In this document: one piece after another, positions 9,067 through 16,777 of the stretch
Layout of the letters: the number at the start of each line of letters is the position of its first letter
How positions within the stretch are numbered: the first letter of the stretch is position 1
Assembly: GCA_003213135.1 (NCBI GenBank)
Contig: QCNT01000001.1
Location: 124,001 to 188,000, forward strand
From: Pelagibacteraceae bacterium AG-426-I15
GTDB taxonomy: Bacteria; Pseudomonadota; Alphaproteobacteria; Pelagibacterales; Pelagibacteraceae
Length of the DNA stretch: 64,000 nt
Direction: 5' to 3'
The notes under the pieces: generated by a model
Told to the model about the DNA's origin: nothing
Databases searched by the model: none
Seen by the model: the letters and a program-made list of their open reading frames with translations, nothing else
Translations under genes and position numbers: made by a program

Positions 9067-10353
9067 ATGAAATTTTCCGATCTCCTCAAATATGATGAGG
9101 ACTTGCAGTTAGAGAAAAATACGGTAATAATTTTAAGATGGATTGCTCTAATTGGGCAATTAATAACAATATATATAGTACATTTTTACATAAAATTTGA
9201 TCTCCCATTAATTTTTTGTTCCCTAACAATTTTTTTTGGAGGAGTTACAAACATATTTGTACAATTTGGAATTAATAAAAATCAATTAAATAATACAGAG
9301 TCAACGATACTTTTATTTTATGATGTTTTACAATTAGCAGTATTACTTTATTTAACTGGGGGTGTAACAAATCCTTTTATAGTTTTCCTTATCGTACCAG
9401 CTATAATATCATCAACATTATTAAACTTATCTAGTACTTTTTTCTTATCATTTATAACTGCAATAGCCTTATTATTACTCACATTTAATTATTTACCTTT
9501 ACCAAGTTATGGAAATCTTCATTTTCATGTACCTGATTATTATATTTTATCGATTCCAGTATCTCTTACTATTGTACTAATTTTCTTAAACTATTTTGGT
9601 TTTCGTTTTGGATATGAAGCAAGAAAAAGAGGTAATGCCCTTAATAGGTTAGAACTTATTTTAGCAAAAGAGCAAGAACTAGAGTCAATTGGCCACCATG
9701 CAGCTGCTGCAGCACATTCACTAGGCACGCCTTTATCAACCATAACTGTTATTGCGAGAGAACTAAAAAAAGAAAATAATAAAAACAAACAATTTAATGA
9801 AGATATTGATACCTTATTAAATCAAGCTAAAAAATGTGGAGAAATATTAAAAAAAATTTCCCAAAATAAAATAGTCGACGATGATTATATGACAAACATA
9901 TCTTTGCAGGATTTGCTTAATGAGATAACGAGATCATTTGAAGAAATTTCAGAAAAGCAAATAAATTTAAATTTTACTAGTACAAATTCAAAAATTCCTA
10001 TCAAAAGATCTCCCGAAATAACCTATGGAATTAGAAACTTTGTAGGCAACGCAGTTAAATTTTCAAGAAAAAAAATTGATATCAATTTAATTAGTGAAGA
10101 TAATCAAACAACAATTGAAATTTTAGATGATGGTCCTGGATTTCCAGATGATATAGCTAAAATTATAGGTCAACCTTATATCGCTTCAAAATCAAAAAAA
10201 CTTAAATCTAAATCTGGTTTAGGATTAGGAACTTTTATTGGTAAGACTTTATTAGAAAGAAAAAAAGCAGAAATTGAATTCTCCAGATCTAAACTTGGCG
10301 GAGCTCGAGTAGAAATAATTTGGAAAAATTCTGATTTAATAAGCAGATTATAA
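9067..10353 (+). CDS. regB: RegB/PrrB-type redox sensor histidine kinase
   Basis: A 428-aa membrane histidine kinase. Six hydrophobic segments occupy about residues 20-195. A loop carries GGVTNPF, equivalent to the quinone-sensing GGxxNPF motif of RegB. The phosphoacceptor box reads HHAAAAAHSLGTPLSTI, the RegB-specific form (HxLGTPL). A Cys in QAKKCGEIL sits where RegB has its redox-active Cys. The ATPase domain shows the N box (RNFVGNAVKFS), DDGPGF and GLGLG. Its partner regA is not adjacent: four polyamine genes on the opposite strand lie between. Known RegB/RegA systems control respiration and carbon/nitrogen metabolism by redox state; the targets here are unknown. It starts 4 bases after gyrB. 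Confidence 0.93.
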   Translation: MKFSDLLKYDEDLQLEKNTVIILRWIALIGQLITIYIVHFYIKFDLPLIFCSLTIFFGGVTNIFVQFGINKNQLNNTESTILLFYDVLQLAVLLYLTGGVTNPFIVFLIVPAIISSTLLNLSSTFFLSFITAIALLLLTFNYLPLPSYGNLHFHVPDYYILSIPVSLTIVLIFLNYFGFRFGYEARKRGNALNRLELILAKEQELESIGHHAAAAAHSLGTPLSTITVIARELKKENNKNKQFNEDIDTLLNQAKKCGEILKKISQNKIVDDDYMTNISLQDLLNEITRSFEEISEKQINLNFTSTNSKIPIKRSPEITYGIRNFVGNAVKFSRKKIDINLISEDNQTTIEILDDGPGFPDDIAKIIGQPYIASKSKKLKSKSGLGLGTFIGKTLLERKKAEIEFSRSKLGGARVEIIWKNSDLISRL

Positions 10354-11406
10354 CTATTTCGGTTCCTGCTGAGTCAAGCAATGAATTGTTCCAAAGCCCC
10401 ATACTAAAACTGAACTATCTATTAGAACAACTTGCCTATTTTTAAAATGTTTTCTAAATATTTTCAAAACAATTTTATCTTTTGGATCATTAAATGATGG
10501 AACAAGAACAATTTTATTAGCAATATAAAAATTAAGATAACTTGCAGGTAGCCGAATACCATCCATAAACTTCGGCTTAGGCATAGGTACATAAATAATT
10601 TTAAATTTTTCTTCATTTTTTCTCTTAAATTTTTTAATTATTTCAATATTCTCTTTTAAATTTTTGAAATTTTTATCTTTTTTATTTTTTTCTGTTGCCA
10701 TGAATATTTTGTTTTTACCCACAAACCTTGCTATATCATCCACATGTCCATGCGTATCATCTCCCTGTATCCCCTTATTAAGCCATATTATTTTTCTTGT
10801 TCCAAAAAATTTATTAAAAATTTTATTGTAGTCATTCTTTTTAAATCCCTTATTCCTTTGTTGAACTTTACTCAATAGACATTGCATAGTAGTTAAAATA
10901 AGACCGCTTCCATTAACATCAATAGAACCACCCTCAAGAACAATTTTCTTTTTTCTATATTTTGGTTTTATAACTTTAAATTTTTTAGATTTATTTACCT
11001 TCAAAAAAGCTTTATTGTCATTTTTAAAATTTTTGTATTTTGCCCAACCATTAAATTCCCATTTAGATAGTATGTTTCTTTTCATTCTATCTTTAACAAA
11101 TATCGGTAAAAAATCCCTTGTCCAAGCTCTATCAGTTTTGCAGATTAAAAGTCTTATATTTTTAATTTTGGCACCAGAAACTCTTAGAAACAATTTTGCT
11201 TTTTTTAAGTCGACCTTATCTTTGACTAAAATATTGACTGATTGAACTTTTGAAAGTTTAGTAATTATTTTGCTAAAAACCCATGGTATTTCACTAAATT
11301 TACCTGGCCAATCCATATGATTGTGGGGCCATGCTATCCAGGTTGACTTCTGCGGCTCCCACTCTGCAGGCATCCTATACATGCCATTTACTTCCTTACT
11401 AGGCAT
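10354..11406 (-). CDS. aguA: AguA-type agmatine deiminase
   Basis: A 350-aa guanidino-group hydrolase of the peptidyl-arginine-deiminase/agmatine-deiminase fold, converting agmatine to N-carbamoylputrescine plus ammonia. Seen: N-terminal MPAEWEPQKSTWIAWPHN, the substrate motif WTRDFLP, EGGSIDVNG, the catalytic His region GDDTHGHVDDIARF, and the C-terminal catalytic Cys in GFGTIHCLTQQEP. It is last in a four-gene leftward polyamine cluster and overlaps aguB by 8 bases. Its stop abuts the regB stop with no spacer. The nearby aguB makes agmatine the most likely substrate. Confidence 0.93.
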   Translation of the reverse strand: MPSKEVNGMYRMPAEWEPQKSTWIAWPHNHMDWPGKFSEIPWVFSKIITKLSKVQSVNILVKDKVDLKKAKLFLRVSGAKIKNIRLLICKTDRAWTRDFLPIFVKDRMKRNILSKWEFNGWAKYKNFKNDNKAFLKVNKSKKFKVIKPKYRKKKIVLEGGSIDVNGSGLILTTMQCLLSKVQQRNKGFKKNDYNKIFNKFFGTRKIIWLNKGIQGDDTHGHVDDIARFVGKNKIFMATEKNKKDKNFKNLKENIEIIKKFKRKNEEKFKIIYVPMPKPKFMDGIRLPASYLNFYIANKIVLVPSFNDPKDKIVLKIFRKHFKNRQVVLIDSSVLVWGFGTIHCLTQQEPK

Positions 11407-12274
11407 CTCTAGGGTTGCTTAATATGCCTTTATAATAGTCAATTCTTCTATCTCTAAAAAAAGGCCAATGTCTTCTTACATTTTCAACTTTTTTAAAATC
11501 AATATCACAAATTAAAACTTTCTCATTTTGTTTGGCGCTAGCAATTATATTACCACTCGGATCAAAAACAGTAGTGTTTCCCCAAAATTCTAATTTTTTA
11601 GAGCCCTGTCTTTCGACCCCAACCCTGTTAACAGCCGCAACATAAACCCCGTTTGCTATCGCATGCGCCCTTTGTATTGATATCCAAGAATTAAGTTGAG
11701 ATTTTCCAAATTTCTTTTTTTCCTTCGGGTGCCAGCCAATCGCAGTTGGATAAAAGAGTATTTCTGCACCTTGTAAGGAAGTTAGTCTTGCTGCCTCTGG
11801 AAACCATTGATCCCAACAAATTAGAGTTCCAACTTTACCATAATTAGTTTTAAAGGATCTAAACCCAAGATCACCAGGAGTAAAATAAAATTTTTCATAA
11901 TATTGAGGATCATCTGGTATGTGCATTTTTCTATATTTTCCAATTATTTTACCTTTTTCATTAATCACCACTAAGCTGTTATGATATATACCAGCAGTTT
12001 TTTTCTCAAAAATTGGCAAAATAATTACGATTTTTAGCTCTTTGGCTAATGAAGAAAAAATTTTTGTTGTTTTTCCCGGTATCTTCTCTGCTAAATTAAA
12101 ATTTGAGTGTTTTTCTTTTTGGCAAAAATAATTTGATAAAAATAATTCTGGCAAACAAACTATTTTGGCTCTCTTTTTACTGGCTTCTTTTATTTTTTTA
12201 ATAGCGGAACTCATATTTTTTTGAGTTTCAGACGACATCTTCATCTGTATAAGAGCTATTTTTGTTTTTGTCAT
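11399..12274 (-). CDS. aguB: AguB-type N-carbamoylputrescine amidohydrolase
   Basis: Carbon-nitrogen hydrolase (nitrilase superfamily) converting N-carbamoylputrescine to putrescine, CO2 and ammonia. The Glu-Lys-Cys triad is visible: Glu in CLPELFLSNYF, Lys in YRKMHIPDDPQYYEKFYF and Cys in GTLICWDQWFPE. The track ORF begins 25 codons too early at 12349 and would overlap the upstream gene by 71 bases. I use the ATG at 12274 (MTKTKIALIQ), which fits the family start and lies 4 bases after that gene's stop. Length is then 291 aa, as expected. It overlaps aguA by 8 bases, so the two steps are translated together. Confidence 0.93.
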   Translation of the reverse strand: MTKTKIALIQMKMSSETQKNMSSAIKKIKEASKKRAKIVCLPELFLSNYFCQKEKHSNFNLAEKIPGKTTKIFSSLAKELKIVIILPIFEKKTAGIYHNSLVVINEKGKIIGKYRKMHIPDDPQYYEKFYFTPGDLGFRSFKTNYGKVGTLICWDQWFPEAARLTSLQGAEILFYPTAIGWHPKEKKKFGKSQLNSWISIQRAHAIANGVYVAAVNRVGVERQGSKKLEFWGNTTVFDPSGNIIASAKQNEKVLICDIDFKKVENVRRHWPFFRDRRIDYYKGILSNPRDA

Positions 12275-12278
12275 TTTA

Positions 12279-13322
12279 CTAAAATAATTTTTGGAAATTT
12301 CTTCTTTCCCTATTTTTCCAATTTTGACGGTGATATGCATCACTAGCAATTAAGGGCAAAACGCTAGTAGCCTCCGCAAAAACCATTTGTTCTTTTGTAG
12401 TATCCACCTTTCCCCAAGAACTTGCTTCTTTTAAAGTTGAACTACTGCATGCGCCATCCCTTGTATCTGCAACAGTTATTTGTATTGCGTATTTATGCAT
12501 ATCAACTTTTTTACCTAAAAGTTCAGCACAAACAACTGTATCTTGAACAAAGTTTTTTGGGACTCCACCACCTACCATCAATAAACCAGATGAATTCGAT
12601 TTAAGCTTTATTTCTGTGAGCTCCCTAAATTCTCTAACAGAGTCAATCGTGATATGTTTACTGGGATTTTGTTCTTGATGCATTACAAGTCCAAAACCAG
12701 CTGAACTATCGGTAAAAGCAGGACAAAAAATAGGAACATTGTTATCGTAAGCTAATTCAATCAAGGAGCCTTTTTTCTTTGCGTTTTTCTTTAAATATTT
12801 CCCCATTTCTTTTATGAATTCCCTTGAAGTGTAGGATTTAGGAGGCAAAGCATTTGCTATTTCACATATCTTTTTATCACATGCTTGTAATTGCTCCTCA
12901 TCGATATAAGTATCATATATTCTGTCTATATAGTTCTCTCTCAATATTTTATCGTCTTGAAACTGATTACCTTGATAATGTTTAAAACCTAAAGCCTCAA
13001 AAAAATCCATATCAACTATAGAAGCTCCAGTAGCTACAATAGCATCAACCATGTTGTATTTGACCAAATCAGAATAGAGTTGCATACACCCCCCAGCTGA
13101 TGTTGAACCAGCAATTGTTAAAAATATAGAACAATTTTTATCCCTTATCATTTCATTATATATTTCAGCAGCTTTAGCAGTATCCCTAGATGTAAATGAC
13201 ATCTTATTCATGGACTCTATTATTTTTCTCGCGTCAAAAGACGTTATGTCTATATGCTTTACTTCAGATTTTAAAAGGGAATTTTTATTATGTCCTAAGG
13301 ATGGACCTTTTTTTTTATTCAT
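12279..13322 (-). CDS. Deoxyhypusine-synthase-like aminobutyl/aminopropyl transferase (homospermidine synthase candidate)
   Basis: A 347-aa NAD-dependent enzyme of the deoxyhypusine synthase (DHS) family. Bacteria lack eIF5A, the substrate of true DHS; bacterial relatives are proposed or shown to make polyamines such as sym-homospermidine. Seen: the NAD-binding stretches LTIAGSTSAGGCMQLYSDLV and VATGASIVDMDFFEAL, PIFCPAFTDSSAGF, and SSWGKV, where the Lys corresponds to the catalytic Lys that forms the imine intermediate in DHS. So it is probably active. It lies between a basic amino acid decarboxylase (1-base overlap) and aguB (4-base gap), which ties it to putrescine metabolism. Product unproven; homospermidine from putrescine is my leading guess, with an agmatine-derived adduct as alternative. 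Confidence 0.85.
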   Translation of the reverse strand: MNKKKGPSLGHNKNSLLKSEVKHIDITSFDARKIIESMNKMSFTSRDTAKAAEIYNEMIRDKNCSIFLTIAGSTSAGGCMQLYSDLVKYNMVDAIVATGASIVDMDFFEALGFKHYQGNQFQDDKILRENYIDRIYDTYIDEEQLQACDKKICEIANALPPKSYTSREFIKEMGKYLKKNAKKKGSLIELAYDNNVPIFCPAFTDSSAGFGLVMHQEQNPSKHITIDSVREFRELTEIKLKSNSSGLLMVGGGVPKNFVQDTVVCAELLGKKVDMHKYAIQITVADTRDGACSSSTLKEASSWGKVDTTKEQMVFAEATSVLPLIASDAYHRQNWKNRERRNFQKLF

Positions 13323-14500
13323 TAAGCAACCAAGTAATTGACTTTATCTTTACGATCGTACATCGAAAGAATAGGTTTGTCATCTACTTGATAAATCGCA
13401 TCTGAATAAAAACCATTAAATTTTGTTCTAAAAGTTGTTCCGTATGCTCCAAGCTGACCAAGTTCGATATAATCGCCCTCTTTTATATTGTTTGGAAGAA
13501 GAAAAGGCCCCTTCATATAGTCAAGACTATCACAAGTAGGACCATAAAAATTAAACGCAGTTAGTTTTTTAGAAAGAGCTCTACCATTTTTTATCATTCT
13601 TGATGGCAATACAAAGTTTGGAACTCCTGCATCGAATAAAGATCCATAGGTTCCATCATTAATATATAACTTATTTTTTTTACGTAATAAAACTCTAACA
13701 ATTGTTGATCCAGCTTCAGCTACAAGTGCACGGCCGGGTTCACAATATATCTCTGGCATTTTCTCTAATTTTAATTTTTTAAGACTTTCATTAATTTCAC
13801 TCATATAATTTTCTAACGGCTCAGGTATAAGGTCTGGATATACAGAAGGAAATCCACCCCCGATATTAATTACATCTGGATTAATCTTTGTTTTTTTAAT
13901 TATATTACCAATTTCAGAGATCCCTTTTGAAAAGGAAATTTTATGCATACATTGGGATCCTACATGAAAACTTAGACCAACTTTTTTACCATGTTCTTTA
14001 CATAATCTTAGAAGCCCTAAAGCCTCGCTTGGCGAAGCCCCAAATTTTCTTGAAAGATCAATTTCTGCATGTTCATTAGACACAGCTGTTCTTACATATA
14101 AATTTAAATCTTTAGCATTACCTGTTGCCTCCAGAATTTTGAGTAATTCATCCTTACTGTCCAGAGCAAAATCTTTAACATTATATTGATAATATGCCTC
14201 CCTAATACTTTCTTTACTTTTAACTGTATGCATAAAATAAATTTTTACTTTATCATCAATTTTTTTAATTAGTTTTATTTCATTAATCGAAGCCACATCG
14301 AAATTATTTATTCCATTATTAATAATGATTTTAATTATTTTTTCCTGAGGATTTGTCTTTACTGCGTAAAGGACTCTGCCAGGAAAATTATTTTTGAAAA
14401 ATTCCACCGACTTTTTTATTGAGTTAGGTCTGATGCAATAGACCGGATTTTCAGGTTTTAAAGTATTGATTAACTCGTCAACACCACCAAATTTTCGCAT
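13322..14500 (-). CDS. Ornithine/lysine/arginine-type PLP decarboxylase (fold III)
   Basis: A 392-aa alanine-racemase-fold (group IV) decarboxylase. Seen: the PLP Lys in YAVKTNP, the His/Arg barrel segments (SFHVGSQC), the phosphate-binding GGGFPSVYPD, CEPGRALVAEAGS and the active-site Cys loop YGPTCDSLDYM. The GPTCDSxD form is typical of eukaryotic-like ornithine decarboxylases and lysine/ornithine decarboxylases. It heads the leftward polyamine operon; a GGGGGA stretch 13 bases upstream of the ATG may be the ribosome site. Neighbouring agmatine deiminase would need agmatine, so arginine is a possible substrate alongside ornithine. Substrate cannot be settled by reading. Confidence 0.88.
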   Translation of the reverse strand: MRKFGGVDELINTLKPENPVYCIRPNSIKKSVEFFKNNFPGRVLYAVKTNPQEKIIKIIINNGINNFDVASINEIKLIKKIDDKVKIYFMHTVKSKESIREAYYQYNVKDFALDSKDELLKILEATGNAKDLNLYVRTAVSNEHAEIDLSRKFGASPSEALGLLRLCKEHGKKVGLSFHVGSQCMHKISFSKGISEIGNIIKKTKINPDVINIGGGFPSVYPDLIPEPLENYMSEINESLKKLKLEKMPEIYCEPGRALVAEAGSTIVRVLLRKKNKLYINDGTYGSLFDAGVPNFVLPSRMIKNGRALSKKLTAFNFYGPTCDSLDYMKGPFLLPNNIKEGDYIELGQLGAYGTTFRTKFNGFYSDAIYQVDDKPILSMYDRKDKVNYLVA

Positions 14501-14649
14501 CGTTTATGTGTCCCCCATATTTAATTACACATTATGCTTCACAAAAATTTATTAAAAGAAGCTCTATAAATTTTGTATATAAGGCTTTTTCACTTTATGT
14601 AAAGCTAATAATGACTTGAAAATTTAAAATTGGTGCATACATATAAGGT
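14501..14649. promoter_or_regulatory. divergent spacer between the polyamine operon and regA
   Basis: A 149-base spacer with no gene. It must hold the promoters of both the leftward polyamine operon and rightward regA. On the regA side a TTGAAA at about 14615 could be a -35, with an ATATAA close to the start codon, but spacing is long. I saw no clear operator. Co-regulation of the two transcripts is possible, unproven. Confidence 0.35.
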
Positions 14650-15222
14650 ATGAGAAAAACGAATTTAACACCCCCAAGTTTAAAGATTTCCGAGTTTGAG
14701 GATAAGTCGCTACTTATAGTAGACGATGATGACCCTTTTCGTGAAAGACTGGGCCGAGCCATGGAAAAGAAGGGATTCACGGTAAGCACCTCAAAAACAA
14801 CTGAAAATGCCATCAATTTAGTGAAAACTAAGGCCCCTCAGTTCGCCGTAGTTGACTTGAGACTTGATGATGGAAACGGCATTGATGTAGTAAAAGAGAT
14901 AAAAACAACAGGCAAAGATAGTAGAATCGTGATGTTAACAGGATACGGCAATCTCCCAACAGCTGTAGCGGCTATAAAGGCGGGAGCGATAGATTATATG
15001 GCAAAACCGGTGGATGCAGACGATGTAGAGGCCGCTCTATTATCTGATCCCAATTCTAAAGCCAAACCACCGGAAAATCCCATGTCCGCGGATAGGGTAA
15101 AATGGGAGCATATAAATAGGGTATTTGAACTTTGCAATAGAAACGTTTCAGAAACAGCTAGACGTTTAAAAATGCACAGAAGAACCCTTCAAAGAATTCT
15201 TTCCAAACGGTCTCCACGTTAA
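14650..15222 (+). CDS. regA: RegA/PrrA/ActR-type response regulator
   Basis: A 190-aa two-domain regulator. The receiver has the acidic pocket VDDDDPF, the phosphoacceptor Asp69 in AVVDLRL, Thr in MLTGYG and Lys in YMAKPVDADD. A short Pro-containing linker (AKPPENPMSADRV) leads to a Fis-like helix-turn-helix, NVSETARRLKMHRRTLQRIL, which is strongly conserved in RegA homologues. It is the expected partner of RegB at 9067, 4.3 kb upstream beyond the polyamine genes. It shares a 4-base TTAA stop overlap with bioY on the other strand. DNA targets are unknown. Confidence 0.94.
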   Translation: MRKTNLTPPSLKISEFEDKSLLIVDDDDPFRERLGRAMEKKGFTVSTSKTTENAINLVKTKAPQFAVVDLRLDDGNGIDVVKEIKTTGKDSRIVMLTGYGNLPTAVAAIKAGAIDYMAKPVDADDVEAALLSDPNSKAKPPENPMSADRVKWEHINRVFELCNRNVSETARRLKMHRRTLQRILSKRSPR

Positions 15223-15770
15223 AATTTGGTTTTTCTGAAATTTAATATTTTTGGAATTAGAATTGTTAAAAGAATTATTTTGAATAATTCTGCTAACAGA
15301 AAAGGCTGTACACCAACTAAAAAAACCTTTTCCCATCCTGTGAATTTAGCTAACCAAATTATACCTGATAGATAAATTGTACTTACTGCAAAAATTAACT
15401 TAAAAAAATTTAAAATATAATTATTACCAAATTTTAAAAAACCTGATAAAAATACTGCAAATAAAAAACCTAGCAAATAACCCATGGTAGGCCCCACCAA
15501 ATAAACAAGACCGACTCCTTTTTCTGGGGTTCCAGCAAACACAGGAAGTCCAATAGCACCTTCTGCTATATAAAGTCCCACAGTAAATATACCCAACCTC
15601 CACCCAAAATATAATCCTATAAACAAAACAACAAATGTTTGCATTGTCATTGGTATTGGATAAAAAGGAATTTTTATTTTAGCAGAAACCGCAAGTATTA
15701 TAGTTGCAAGAATAGCTAAAAATAAATTTTTAAATATTGTGTATTCTTTTAAGTTTTTAATAAGTTCCAT
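15219..15770 (-). CDS. bioY: BioY, biotin transporter substrate-binding membrane protein
   Basis: A 183-aa polytopic membrane protein (about six hydrophobic segments) matching BioY. The segment IPFYPIPMTMQTFVVLFIGL and the following LYIAEGAIGLPVFAG are family hallmarks. BioY is the S-component of ECF biotin transporters and can act alone or with BioM/BioN. No BioN-like permease is nearby; the adjacent upstream ABC ATPase (33 bases away) looks like an ABC-2 exporter subunit rather than BioM. Presence suggests biotin uptake from seawater. Its stop overlaps that of regA in a TTAA. Confidence 0.93.
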   Translation of the reverse strand: MELIKNLKEYTIFKNLFLAILATIILAVSAKIKIPFYPIPMTMQTFVVLFIGLYFGWRLGIFTVGLYIAEGAIGLPVFAGTPEKGVGLVYLVGPTMGYLLGFLFAVFLSGFLKFGNNYILNFFKLIFAVSTIYLSGIIWLAKFTGWEKVFLVGVQPFLLAELFKIILLTILIPKILNFRKTKF

Positions 15771-15803
15771 ATTTGTATTTTTACTTTTATTTTATAAAAA
15801 AAG

Positions 15804-16730
15804 CTAGTTATTTGTAAGCTTTATAAATATATCCTCTAAATCTCCATCATCAGTGTAAATATCAATTATTTCTGCATTTTCCTTAACTACGTTTATTATT
15901 TCATCAAATTTAAACTTATTCTTATCGTAGATTGCAGTAATACCCGAATCACTTTTTATAAATTTTACTCCTTCTAATTTTATTTTTTCCAAATTTACTA
16001 AGTTTTTTATCTTAAATTTAATTTTTTTACTTTCTATTCTTTGCAAAAGCTTTTCGGTTGTATCTAATGCTACAAGACTGCCTCTATTTATTATTGCAAT
16101 ACGGTTACACATTTCCTCGGCCTCATACAGCTGATGTGTTGTAAGAACTATAGTAACACCAAGTTTATTTAAATCTTTAACATTTGACCAAAGGTTCTTT
16201 CTTAATTCTACATCAACGCCTGCTGTAGGCTCATCCAGAATTAAAATTGGGGGTTGGTGAACCATAGCTTTTGCTATTAAAAGTCTTCTTTTCATACCTC
16301 CTGACAAAGATCTTGCATATGAGTTTGCTTGTTTATCTAAGGACACCATCTTAAGAATAGTTTCTGTAATTCTATCTTCTACCTTTACTCCGTAAAGCCC
16401 AGCCTGAAGTTCAAGTAATTTTTTTGGACTAAAAAAAGCATCTAAATTAACTTCTTGAGGCACAATGCCCAATGAAGCTCTAACTTGTCTTGGATTAGTG
16501 TCTAAATCAAAGCCCCAAACATTCACATCCCCAGAATTTTTAACAACAAGGCCTCCCAAAATATTTATAAAAGTTGTTTTACCCGCGCCATTTGGGCCCA
16601 ATAAGCCAAAAATTTCACCTTGTTTAACTTCAAGATTAAGTTTGTTTAAAGCTAAAACAGGTTTGTTTGATCCTTTGATTTTTTGATAAACTTTAGTTAA
16701 ATTTCTAGCTCTTAATGCAATTTTGTTCAT
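15804..16730 (-). CDS. ABC-2-type transporter ATP-binding protein
   Basis: A 308-aa ATPase subunit. Walker A is GPNGAGKTT, the Q-loop is GIVPQEVNLD, the signature is RSLSGGMKRRLLIAKAM, Walker B is ILILDEPTAGVD and the switch is TTHQL. A C-terminal regulatory extension of about 80 residues follows, as in DrrA/YadG-like exporter ATPases. No ABC-2 permease is in the window, so the substrate is unknown and the partner must be elsewhere. It is divergent from polA with 47 bases between, containing a perfect palindrome. Co-direction with bioY may be only accidental. Confidence 0.9.
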   Translation of the reverse strand: MNKIALRARNLTKVYQKIKGSNKPVLALNKLNLEVKQGEIFGLLGPNGAGKTTFINILGGLVVKNSGDVNVWGFDLDTNPRQVRASLGIVPQEVNLDAFFSPKKLLELQAGLYGVKVEDRITETILKMVSLDKQANSYARSLSGGMKRRLLIAKAMVHQPPILILDEPTAGVDVELRKNLWSNVKDLNKLGVTIVLTTHQLYEAEEMCNRIAIINRGSLVALDTTEKLLQRIESKKIKFKIKNLVNLEKIKLEGVKFIKSDSGITAIYDKNKFKFDEIINVVKENAEIIDIYTDDGDLEDIFIKLTNN

Positions 16731-16733
16731 AAT

Positions 16734-16748
16734 CTAATATCATATTAG
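16734..16748. repeat. perfect palindrome CTAATAT-C-ATATTAG
   Basis: A 7-bp inverted repeat around a single central base, in the 47-base spacer between the divergent ABC ATPase and polA genes, starting 4 bases before the ATPase start codon. It could be an operator or just A/T-rich coincidence. No terminator-like T-tract follows. Confidence 0.35.
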
Positions 16749-16777
16749 CATTATAAAAATTAATATATCATTAATTA

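Noticed and set aside
12275-12349. N-terminal extension of the track aguB ORF
   Set aside because: It overlaps the DHS-like gene and is foreign to the amidase family; ATG 12274 fits better.
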